Part shown: positions 62,801 to 64,000 of the stretch, piece after piece
Layout of the letters: the number at the start of each line of letters is the position of its first letter
Position numbering within the stretch: the first letter of the stretch is position 1
NCBI GenBank assembly: GCA_933228895.1
Contig: OW121852.1
Coordinates: 134,721,544-134,785,543, forward strand
DNA: 64,000 nt
Direction: 5' to 3'
From: Platycnemis pennipes
Lineage: Eukaryota > Arthropoda > Insecta > Odonata > Platycnemididae
Made by a program: the position numbers and the translations under genes
The notes under the pieces: generated by a model
What the model was told of the DNA's origin: nothing
Database searches by the model: none
Seen by the model: only the letters and a program-made list of their open reading frames with translations

Positions 62801-63636
62801 ACCAGCAGTCGACACCGGAGGTGAGTGACGGGGACGCCCCTTGGAAGAACGCCCTCTTCGGAAGGCCACCCGGGTGAAAGCTTTCGGGGGTGTGACGGCA
62901 GCGATGCCATGCCGACAGCTCATTAGCAACTCAAATGACTGCCTTCTGAGTAATGGTGTGACGGTTGTTAGACTGTTGCTACAGTGACTCCAGCGAGTGA
63001 GTGCACGAGTGCATCCCAGGTGTTCATTTACTTTCCTTTGCATGTTTGATTTTGTGCGAGTGACGCGTGATCGAGAGCTCCCTTGCCTACTTAGGATGTG
63101 CGTACTGTTTCTATCCCTCTAAGATAGTTGTTAAATAACCTTTCACGGTGTGTTGAAGAGGAAAAATACTTGACTTCATTTAAAAATCGAACGCCCAGAA
63201 TATGCGCTGCAGAGATATTAAACTTTTGACCGAGGCAATAAACAAATAGAAGGGGACTATTTTCTCCATTATGAGCACGGGATTGATGCATTTCAAGGTT
63301 CCACTCAGAGGTGGTGCTGATGGATGATGCCTCCGCTTGCAGGTGACGGAGCACTTGGGCCCTCGGGGCCAGGAGGACAGGAGGAGGCCCCCGGAGGAGG
63401 ACCTGCGCCGGTCGCTGCTCAGGGGCCCTCCCCGGCAAAATCCGACGCAGGACCCGCTGACGCGCCTCTCCCGATCCCTGCACCTCGGGGGAGGGTCTTC
63501 GCGGAGGAAGGAGGGCCCTGGCAGGGGCCGAATGTCCCTGTTGCACGGCGACGGAGGGCCCGCGGACCTGCCGACAATCGAGGAGGGGGCCGGCCGTGGG
63601 GCAGACCACAACACAGGGCCCGATGCCGTGGTGTGA
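19228..63636 (+). CDS. DUF389-domain polytopic membrane protein, 12 exons, 600 aa
   Basis: A membrane protein of unknown function. Twelve exons (19228-19371, 24563-24640, 39704-39798, 41752-41817, 44559-44774, 47732-47807, 48950-49137, 50144-50288, 56680-56901, 60271-60419, 62691-62820, 63343-63636) sum to 1803 nt with consistent phases. Residues 1-185 form a soluble part that includes VIFPVSAGDQCENTLHFLTE, similar in layout to the small alpha/beta domain preceding DUF389 in prokaryotic relatives. Residues 186-410 are the DUF389 core, with about six hydrophobic segments and the signature NIVAAMLISPLMGPIV at the exon 6/7 join. Residues 411-503 are cytosolic-like and charged. Residues 504-600 are an Arg, Gly and Pro-rich tail. 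Eleven introns are GT-AG or GC-AG and mostly filled with transposons. DUF389 is known chiefly from bacteria and archaea; the molecular role is not established. Topology is my reading of hydrophobicity. Confidence 0.88.
19372..20824. other. DUF389 gene intron 1, first part: nothing recognised
   Basis: AT-rich intron without a recognisable domain or complete repeat; the frames at 20142-20363 and 20548-20778 look like chance. Confidence 0.5.
21083..23449 (+). CDS. Penelope-like reverse transcriptase with C-terminal GIY-YIG endonuclease
   Basis: The frame is open from 21083 to the stop at 23447-23449 (about 788 codons), but has no ATG before the RT domain; the first near-cognate start is TTG 21188. 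It encodes RNA-templated DNA synthesis and target nicking. The RT domain has YGLPKIHKEGVPLRPIVS, then VSFDVVSLFTNVP, AAMGSPLSPVVAN and the catalytic RYVDD box, all intact. The C-terminal GIY-YIG nuclease reads VYQVPCSCGKSYIGETCR with RIKEH following. No internal stop or frameshift was seen, so this is a young copy. The missing start suggests 5' truncation, or translation from an unusual start. Confidence 0.9.
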   Translation: MRRGNLRSNIINLYGEEIHRKIRTFEKLRKKKGRLLSSLAFLQRCRDTNTIPNCVCIKHHLQTYAAKKIFRRASEALLRERIHYARRNLHQCSEELYRTHLELGATLSVDDWNTIEKITYDSSTATLTAMRGTQTKKFEKLTSKQHPELDSDGSENDRLVVNLTNVILDNAATSILSKGLNFALAPRAVPKERIISEVESAIRRLPKTDADEIREDVARILRVSKPPKPNTTAEERRALKRLRENENILILPADKGNATVLMTKEKYEEKISHILKDATYRKLKTDPTAKTERSTRAMIKKSSIPSEEQRGLLPSATKPPRLYGLPKIHKEGVPLRPIVSQIDAPTYQLAKYLAQSLQLYVGNTPCYVKNSAHFIDILKNVSIDKNDILVSFDVVSLFTNVPIQDVVGIISSLTSEGIPKDFPELVEHCLRNSFFLWNGSHYEQTEGAAMGSPLSPVVANLYMEKFEEKALESFEKKPKLWLRYVDDTFVVWPHGTEELQKFLRHLNAQHQSIQFTMEMERDQRLPFLDVLVSKKGNGRLGHAVYRKPTHTDRYLNAASHHHPSQKASLVATLINRAYSISDEESLGSEIKHLTAALQRNGYRRDLVLKRTAKEERKRRQTPTDITKEEDGDEEASRKIHVTIPFIAGTSEKIARILRKHDVVTRYICVTKIANSIPGPKDAIPQELYEGVYQVPCSCGKSYIGETCRSMNVRIKEHTRATKNKQFRLSAIAEHAWSEPGHDIKFDETKLLAKEKRYFPRQIREAIEIQKTKFNFNREDGYPLHSAWK
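23563..23600 (+). ncRNA. Hammerhead-ribozyme-like motif in the Penelope 3' repeat
   Basis: Core boxes CTGAAGA (23563-23569) and GAAA (23589-23592) bracket a perfect 6- to 7-bp stem (GCTGAC / GTCAGC), and GTC follows at 23598-23600 with a two-pair stem III. Penelope-like elements are known to carry minimal hammerhead ribozymes in these repeats. By eye, stem I sequences on the two sides are not complementary, so the motif may be inactive. Confidence 0.4.
23691..24562. other. Intron 1, last part
   Basis: No gene. A GGTTTTCGAGTCCCC box near 23908-23922 resembles a pol III B box, so a SINE remnant is possible. Confidence 0.35.
24563..24640 (+). CDS. DUF389 gene exon 2
   Basis: Codes VLEELLAKLEIENAMWVKC and onward (residues 49-74), an amphipathic helix-like stretch. 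Acceptor CGTTTCAG, donor CAG^GTATGG, phase 0 at both ends. Confidence 0.85.
25035..25520 (+). mobile_element. CR1-like LINE 3' fragment, first half
   Basis: Codes the thumb/C-terminal part of a CR1/L2-like RT: VPHLEYTASIWDR, VQRRASRFVKRG, then a short frame with RHNLKTPAYYARFDQLNKIR. The same order and wording recur at 36058-36340. A stop and frame change make it dead. The body resumes at 26600 after an inserted TIR element. Confidence 0.8.
25523..26597. mobile_element. TIR element with TA target duplication, nested in CR1-like LINE
   Basis: It begins CCGTAAACATGGGTTACTTG and ends with the inverted form, TTCAAGTAACCC...TCTACGG, flanked by TA on both sides (25521-25522, 26598-26599). On either side the LINE sequence continues exactly as in the undisturbed copy near 36305 (AGCGG-TA-GGGGAAATATT). 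A palindrome built from the same TTACTTGGACCCA box lies inside near 26155-26195. No transposase was recognised. A truncated inverted copy lies at 15040-16009. Confidence 0.85.
26600..26790 (+). mobile_element. CR1-like LINE 3' fragment, second half (3' tail)
   Basis: Continues the element at 25035-25520: GGGGAAATATTGCTAGAGTAG, then a CACACACCCTCACTGTGGCT box and GTAGATGAA tail. Divergent from the other tails. Confidence 0.65.
26791..29492. other. Intron 2 stretch, no feature recognised
   Basis: AT-rich intron. Overlapping frames at 26984-27771 and 28486-28692 have no domain and no conserved partner in the window. Confidence 0.45.
29493..29550 (-). mobile_element. CR1-like LINE 3' tail remnant
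   Basis: Reverse of the family tail: ACATCTACACAATACCCTGC followed by CGCGAGGGTGTGTGGCAGGG. Only the last 60 bases remain. Confidence 0.7.
29814..30050 (+). repeat. copia 5' LTR
   Basis: Begins TG and ends CA. Contains AATAAA at 29995-30000, the element's own polyadenylation signal when used in the 3' copy. Confidence 0.95.
30051..30066 (+). promoter_or_regulatory. copia primer binding site
   Basis: GGTTATGGGCCCAG, directly after the LTR, resembles the internal initiator-tRNA-Met half used as primer by copia-type elements. Confidence 0.75.
30100..32646 (+). CDS. copia gag-protease-integrase part of polyprotein (broken at 3' end)
   Basis: Structural and processing part of the retrotransposon polyprotein. 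The likely start is ATG 30133 in a good context (GCCATGG), 11 codons into the open frame. Counting from 30100, gag includes a CCHC knuckle CYECGKPGHLARNC (Cys237, Cys240, His245, Cys250). Protease has WVTDSGASRH (Asp304). Integrase has an HHCC finger (His436, His441, Cys469, Cys472) and DDE-type residues Asp500, Asp563 and Glu599 in the TPQQNGRIER context. The frame is disrupted after NGTW at 32577 by the inserted MITE, which supplies the last residues and the stop at 32646. Confidence 0.93.
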   Translation: MKIERTCSFSAMADESLTKNIVKFDGKNFQLWKFQIGTVFNAYGLLDVVTGAAEKPEDLAGAEGKLWVKNNAKAMCIISSSVEYSQLEYLVTCATAHDMWEKLCLVHEQKSEANKLLLMKRFYEYKMTPNESVVLHVTRLQNIASQLKDVGEQLSELSLMAKILGSLPSKFHSLVTAWDNVPAKEQTVQRLQERLLAEERRVTEMEEGASALAAVSEMKVGDPKEKKENKSSGSFKCYECGKPGHLARNCRNKRKKGQVKRNESVSAFIVTDVDGASGRNITKLECAVRDATLSAEIEDSWVTDSGASRHICFRKEWFSELKPCYNVRITLGDNTTYEAEGIGTVLIHKYVNKQWENGKIENVLFVPKLKKNLFSVGVCTTRGFKVKFDRNEVLIYEGHKLVAEGVKQKNEIYRMMFAVPDCQANVAATDNLQKWHSRLGHVNMKTIRELAEAGAIKGITKREYEQFFCEACQFGKSHRNTYKSRANERECQPGDIFHADLCGPMEESSLGGARYFLLLKDEASEFRFVYFLKHKSDVFDYFKEFYALIINQKDRKIRALRVDRGREFVNEEMRTFLKQRGIILEMTAPYTPQQNGRIERDNRTVVESARTMLIDRNLPLFLWAEAVNTAVYIKNRASINKARISPYEMWTKKVPSLSHLRTFGAVAYKHIPHQFRKKLDAKAKKMIMVGYQDQSPNYRLYDPETKKIVESKDVTFNETESDAEVEQCMSKLARFSLFPDDGDDPGSEDNMEEEVVFENAGEEATQRCLRDREQLRRPQRYDDFDVSFAECAEPINYREAVTGPEKEKWKEAIQEELSAHQVNGTWVLILFLKLSWYPRDTIGFRDSR
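32578..32744. mobile_element. 167-bp MITE inserted in copia pol
   Basis: Pol sequence on the two sides is contiguous around a duplicated CCTGG (32573-32577, 32745-32749; the duplication can be read as 3-5 bp). The ends are imperfect inverted repeats: GGTCCTTATTCTCTTT on the left against GGCCCGTATTCTTGTTT on the complementary right. Inside is a second inverted repeat, GCAACCTCGG / CCGAGGTTGC. Such ends with a short duplication suggest PIF/Harbinger, but this is tentative. Confidence 0.8.
32750..34192 (+). pseudogene. copia reverse transcriptase and RNase H (interrupted)
   Basis: Continues the polyprotein after the MITE. RT motifs present are SKWVFKTQ, RGFSQRPGLDYGETFSPV and the catalytic LFVDD box. 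RNase H has FSDSDFAGDPDTRRSTTGF, STTEAEY and LYVDNQSA. A nonsense TAG at 34055-34057 (a Glu codon in other family members by alignment) cuts off the last 45 residues, whose frame stays open to 34192. A free ATG at 32720 lies inside the MITE and is not the natural start. Confidence 0.92.
34270..34506 (+). repeat. copia 3' LTR
   Basis: Matches the 5' LTR except one base. Preceded by a short purine run, AGTGGGAG (34262-34269), the likely polypurine primer; an A8G5 run lies 12 bases further upstream. Confidence 0.95.
34512..36057. other. Intron 2 stretch, no feature recognised
   Basis: AT-rich. A CCCCCCTTCC segment repeated at 35980-36030 is a small tandem duplication. Frames here are unremarkable. 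Confidence 0.45.
36058..36525 (+). mobile_element. CR1-like LINE 3' end
   Basis: Codes RHTLKTPAYYARFYQINKIR and stops near 36338, followed by a 3' UTR with CACCCCCTGCCACACACCCT, GGCTTGCAGGGT and a GTAGATGCAGATGTAGATG tail. This is the fullest 3' end of the family in the window and defines the others. Confidence 0.8.
36526..37099. other. Intron 2 stretch, no feature recognised
   Basis: No coding or repeat structure recognised. Confidence 0.4.
37100..38997 (-). mobile_element. LINE family C, 5'-truncated copy with RT
   Basis: Autonomous-type non-LTR element, 1.9 kb remaining. The main frame (37696-38985) codes linker, then the RT palm: ASGIDDVPAEL, FVDLEKAFDNVDW, RKGVRRGCALSPVIFNVYIE and the catalytic RFTDDIALIAE. 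The last has Thr where the 53-kb copy has the usual Ala (FADD). A frame change near 37700 leads to the frame 37346-37708 (FCYLGSRVTND, FYGSEAWMMR, WCYRRMLKIKWIDRV) and another to 37128-37313 (RLADRRIEW). The 3' end has the CAATCCTAGGATTG box and a (GAT)n tail at 37100-37116. It is similar to LINEs annotated as craniofacial-development-protein-like/endonuclease-RT; exact clade not settled. Confidence 0.88.
38998..39703. other. Intron 2, last part
   Basis: AT-rich, no feature recognised. Confidence 0.4.
39704..39798 (+). CDS. DUF389 gene exon 3
   Basis: Codes residues 75-105 plus two bases, including VIFPVSAGDQCENT and LTELGIGRKLNS. Two donors overlap: TTG^GTAAGG at 39794 and AAG^GTGCGT at 39799. 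Only the second keeps exon 4 in frame. Confidence 0.85.
39799..41436. other. Intron 3
   Basis: A (GA)n stretch lies at about 39810-39826. A GGGTTTCAAATCCCGG box near 41031-41046 resembles a pol III B box and may mark a SINE remnant. A G9 run lies near 40480. No gene recognised. Confidence 0.4.
41437..41484. repeat. Near-perfect 48-bp hairpin
   Basis: CCTCTCGATATTTAC...GGTAGC, a 3-base turn, then the reverse complement, with a single mismatch across a 22-base arm. It sits in intron 3 with no surrounding repeat identified. Confidence 0.8.
41752..41817 (+). CDS. DUF389 gene exon 4
   Basis: Sixty-six bases coding VLPCNVFKQNSGNDALPEDDA, with strong acceptor TTTTCCGCAG and donor AGA^GTAAGT. It enters with one base completing a Ser codon and leaves with two bases of an Asp codon. 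A 50-base poly(C) tract begins 18 bases after the exon. Confidence 0.83.
41836..41885 (+). repeat. 50-base poly(C) tract
   Basis: An uninterrupted run of C, starting 18 bases after the exon 4 donor. It may be polymorphic, and its length is easily mis-assembled. Confidence 0.95.
41886..44288. other. Intron 4 stretch
   Basis: No gene recognised. Overlapping frames at 42029-42412 and 43270-43629 lack domains. A run of AT-rich repeats near 43640-43860 shows no clear ends. Confidence 0.4.
44289..44365 (-). mobile_element. CR1-like LINE 3' tail remnant
   Basis: ACATCTACATAATACCCTGC followed by GCCACC and GTGCGTGGCAGGGGGTGAAT, then CCAAACATGCACTA: the reverse of the 36-kb tail. Confidence 0.75.
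44559..44774 (+). CDS. DUF389 gene exon 5
   Basis: Codes residues 128-199: VFTTKGHVSSHQFVPFLSVR, a helical stretch with KFVDSVRSKLTVAQVVDGVR, and the start of the first membrane segment (TFDFVLLVVTAG). Donor GG^GTGAGT. The acceptor (ATTGATGAACAG) has a weak pyrimidine tract, but the phase fits. Confidence 0.85.
44779..44830 (-). mobile_element. CR1-like LINE tail remnant beside exon 5
   Basis: GAGGGTGTGTGGCAGGGGG followed by CGAATGTTCGCCAAACGCG is the family tail, starting only 4-5 bases after the exon 5 donor. Confidence 0.6.
44831..47028. other. Intron 5 stretch
   Basis: A G13 run at about 44937-44949 and a mirrored CCCCCCGG segment near 45118 suggest an old repeat (GCACGTAGACAGG / GGCTACGTGCCTG lie at its two sides, about 44921-45163). 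No gene recognised. Confidence 0.4.
47029..47543. mobile_element. 515-bp MITE with TIRs of about 55 bp
   Basis: The left arm GGCCGGGATTACGATGA (47029) and the right arm ending TCGTAATCCCGGCC (47543) are inverted copies that extend inward through TTTTCTGAC and GACGGAAACGG. Flanks TTA and TCA may be a degraded 3-bp duplication. No coding capacity. Superfamily not assigned. Confidence 0.75.
47732..47807 (+). CDS. DUF389 gene exon 6
   Basis: Codes MVAAMGLVENSSVNIVAAML and ISPLM (residues 200-225), the most diagnostic DUF389 segment. Acceptor GTTCCCAG, donor ATG^GTAAGT. Confidence 0.9.
47964..48416 (+). repeat. Dispersed repeat, inverted partner of 18556-19040
   Basis: Matches as described for the 5' copy. 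It lies in intron 6, just after exon 6. Confidence 0.75.
48950..49137 (+). CDS. DUF389 gene exon 7
   Basis: Codes GPIVTATFGVVIADRQLQL, a linker, and the membrane segment GLGLCLLFGFIFGLIIGSA (residues 226-287). Acceptor CCGACCAG, donor CCG^GTGAGC. Much more GC-rich than its flanks. Confidence 0.92.
49485..50026 (+). repeat. Dispersed repeat, direct partner of 8877-9430
   Basis: The second copy of the unit with the 93-codon open frame (49703-49984). It lies in intron 7 and ends about 120 bases before exon 8. Confidence 0.75.
50144..50288 (+). CDS. DUF389 gene exon 8
   Basis: Codes GNYRSLWTGILVALPSGTGV through ISASLLPPVINC (residues 288-336), two membrane segments joined by a Gly/Ala-rich turn; the LLPP motif is conserved in DUF389. 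Acceptor CTCTCCAG, donor TGC^GTGAGT. Confidence 0.92.
50448..50895 (+). repeat. Dispersed repeat, direct partner of 53888-54310
   Basis: Shared blocks in order: GGGCCGTTTCCTC-like start, TATAACCTC, TTTTTCCTCAT, GAAGTGAAAAAATA, ACGGAGCGAAAAC, GTGACGTTGC, a CCGCTAGG box, GCTTATTAAC and TTTATTTATTTAA. Divergent (roughly three quarters identical by eye), so old. Confidence 0.6.
50955..51140. mobile_element. Possible MITE remnant
   Basis: It starts GGGCCCGTATGCATA, similar to the end of the MITE in the copia element, and contains inverted CCTCCTCCATC / GATGGAGGAGG blocks (about 51016 and 51125). The right end is not clear. Confidence 0.4.
51800..52015 (-). mobile_element. CR1-like LINE 3' end remnant
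   Basis: ACATCTACGCGATTACCTGC, then GCGAGGGTGTGTGGCAGGGG, followed by the UTR motifs of the 36-kb copy in reverse (TGCAACTAGATACTCAG, TATTTCCCTTACC). Confidence 0.75.
52456..53256 (-). mobile_element. LINE family C 3' fragment
   Basis: Reverse-strand frames give, in order, RFADD (near 53205), FCYLGSRVTSDGRSK, then ADRRIEW-like RLADRRTEWRAASNQS and the CCTAGGATTG box. Several frameshifts. It retains the usual Ala in the RT box, unlike the 38-kb copy. Confidence 0.85.
53257..53887. other. Intron 8 stretch
   Basis: No feature recognised; the frame at 53668-53883 has no known domain. Confidence 0.35.
53888..54310 (+). repeat. Dispersed repeat, direct partner of 50448-50895
   Basis: Second copy, in intron 8 like the first. 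Confidence 0.6.
54311..55444. other. Intron 8 stretch
   Basis: AT-rich, no feature recognised. Confidence 0.35.
55445..55560 (+). mobile_element. Possible tRNA-derived SINE
   Basis: GGCCGAGGTAGCCATTCCGG resembles an A-box region, and GCGGGTACGAATCCGTC (55502-55518) a B box. Spacing of about 50 bases is acceptable. Confidence 0.5.
55815..56486. other. Intron 8 stretch with weak CR1-like remnant
   Basis: GTCTACATTATAGTCCACAAG at about 55820 resembles a degraded CR1-like tail on the minus strand. Nothing else recognised. Confidence 0.3.
56487..56578 (+). repeat. 31-bp tandem repeat, about 2.6 copies
   Basis: The unit TGTCGCGGTTACGAGATATC... repeats at 56487, 56518 and (partial) 56549 with two substitutions between the first two copies. 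It ends about 100 bases before exon 9. Confidence 0.85.
56680..56901 (+). CDS. DUF389 gene exon 9
   Basis: Codes residues 337-410: the end of a membrane segment (GMMWGLACNVLMY), a loop with an NWTSS sequon, and a last long membrane segment, ELAVLGCISFCLTLV onward. Acceptor CCCCCAG. The donor reads AAG^GCAAGC, a GC-AG intron; all phases require it and no nearby GT fits. Confidence 0.88.
57246..57525 (-). mobile_element. LINE family C 3' fragment
   Basis: Starts with the CAATCCTAAGATTGG box and continues with the reverse of the family 3' end (ATCTCATCCGACGCCTGCC, TTCCCCGTTCACTC). Confidence 0.75.
57722..58045 (+). mobile_element. LINE family C 3' fragment
   Basis: Codes RHDGLMYSIVEGKVNGKNGK and RLADRRIEWGAASNQS (57820-58017), then CCAATCCTAGGATTG and a GATGATGATGA tail. 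Head-to-head with the fragment at 57246-57525, 200 bases away. Confidence 0.8.
58046..60270. other. Intron 9, second half
   Basis: AT- and pyrimidine-rich, no gene recognised. The minus-strand frame at 59540-59812 has no family signature. Confidence 0.4.
60271..60419 (+). CDS. DUF389 gene exon 10
   Basis: Codes IKEVAAPYTSSPDMRRFWEK and a charged Ser/Arg/Ala-rich stretch (residues 411-460). Acceptor CGATTTCAG, donor ACG^GTGAGT. Confidence 0.88.
60420..61189. other. Intron 10, first part
   Basis: No feature recognised. Confidence 0.35.
61190..61746 (-). mobile_element. LINE RT C-terminal fragment (different family)
   Basis: One frame reads FKYLRVTVDEFKKWHHHIGN and LIYNALVNSRLSYAVFCWG, the part after the RT palm in I/CR1-type LINEs; a second (61188-61382) ends in LCFVYIGPKVYNL, the usual end of such proteins. 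Frame changes show it is dead. Confidence 0.75.
61747..62690. other. Intron 10, last part
   Basis: No feature recognised. Confidence 0.35.
62691..62820 (+). CDS. DUF389 gene exon 11
   Basis: Codes SRAMLEERLDEAVREAVKDK and QTVRRVSYYQQSTPE (residues 460-503), probably helical. Acceptor TTCCGTCAG, donor GAG^GTGAGT. Confidence 0.85.
62821..63342. other. Intron 11
   Basis: A 522-base intron without a recognised repeat. Confidence 0.4.
63343..63636 (+). CDS. DUF389 gene exon 12 (last), with stop
   Basis: Codes residues 504-600, a low-complexity tail rich in Arg, Gly and Pro (RRSLLRGPPRQNP, LHLGGGSSRRKEGPGRGR), ending at TGA 63634-63636. It is GC-rich and open on both strands, so frames on the minus strand here are shadows. 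Acceptor CGCTTGCAG. Confidence 0.85.
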   Translation: MTEHLGPRGQEDRRRPPEEDLRRSLLRGPPRQNPTQDPLTRLSRSLHLGGGSSRRKEGPGRGRMSLLHGDGGPADLPTIEEGAGRGADHNTGPDAVV

Positions 63637-63688
63637 GACAATGACGTCACGCCCCAGCTCTCGGATCTGCCGCTTGATTGGCGGGAGG

Positions 63689-63694
63689 AATAAA
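63689..63694 (+). terminator. Polyadenylation signal AATAAA of the DUF389 gene
   Basis: A canonical AATAAA 53 bases after the stop codon, the first in the 3' flank. Cleavage would fall about 15-25 bases later. Confidence 0.6.
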
Positions 63695-64000
63695 CTCGCC
63701 TATTCGCCAGAATCCACTGGTGCAACTGAGTTTCCTCCGGGGTCGATAGATGTTCGATACGATTGCTGCTACGAGATGGGTCTTCGCGACCATTTTATAC
63801 CACAGGAACAGGTGGGCGTCGCCATGAATGTGCCAGATTCACGTACCGGGTTATTCGAAAAGAAAGAGCAGATTTCAAACATTTATTTCTTCCAAACTCT
63901 AAATGGTAGAAACATAATTCCAACATTCCTGGACAGAGAAAAGTTCAAAATTTGAGTCAACTCTTTAAAATTTGAACAATACGGGTAGAAGTTCCAGTTA
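63695..64000. other. 3' flank of the DUF389 gene
   Basis: No further gene recognised to the window end; the open stretch at 63596-63955 overlaps the last exon in another frame and is not supported. Confidence 0.4.

Noticed and set aside
63091..63725. Long minus-strand frames at the right end
   Set aside because: The GC-rich last exon of the DUF389 gene opens both strands; splice phase and stop support the plus strand.

Overview
This is a eukaryotic, AT-rich, transposon-laden window, almost certainly from an arthropod and probably an insect with a large genome. It has spliced genes with GT-AG introns of tens to thousands of bases, short GC-rich exons in AT-rich introns, arthropod-style TCAGT initiator motifs, and insect-type copia, CR1/L2-like, EN-RT LINE, Penelope and hAT relics. 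No bacterial operon, CRISPR array, rRNA or intact tRNA gene was seen. The species cannot be named from sequence alone.

Two host genes are well supported. At the left edge, on the minus strand, lies the 5' half of NDUFA10 (ND-42, a mitochondrial complex I accessory subunit), with three exons at 741-1287, 580-666 and 280-490 and the remainder off the window. Running 44 kb on the plus strand, from 19228 to 63636, is a 12-exon gene for a 600-residue polytopic membrane protein with a DUF389 domain. I assembled it exon by exon: all splice phases agree, the exons sum to 1803 nt, and the last one ends in a stop codon followed by AATAAA. A short membrane-protein-like reading frame with two apparent breaks lies just upstream of NDUFA10 (1413-1890).

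Everything else is mobile DNA and intron. From 1.9 to 19 kb is a transposon graveyard: a 2.0-kb TIR element with TA target duplication (4292-6304), a hAT transposase relic split by a LINE 3' end (6839-8420), a LINE endonuclease/linker fragment (9590-10345), a hAT-type MITE (14302-14710), tRNA-derived SINEs and a LINE ORF1 relic. Intron 1 of the DUF389 gene carries a long Penelope-like element with GIY-YIG domain (about 20825-23690). Intron 2 carries a CR1-like LINE split by a TA-flanked TIR element (25523-26597), a nearly pristine copia element with 237-bp LTRs and a 5-bp target duplication (29814-34506) that is itself hit by a 167-bp MITE, another CR1-like 3' end, and a 1.9-kb LINE copy on the minus strand (37100-38997). 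Later introns hold a 50-bp poly(C) tract, a hairpin, a 515-bp TIR element, dispersed repeats and more LINE fragments.

The only biology linking parts of the window is parasitic: layered insertions give a relative order (CR1-like before TIR element, hAT before LINE, copia before MITE). The DUF389 protein is the least understood host component and the best candidate for new biology. The family is known mainly from prokaryotes, its function is unknown, and here it has an N-terminal globular part and a basic, low-complexity C-terminal tail.
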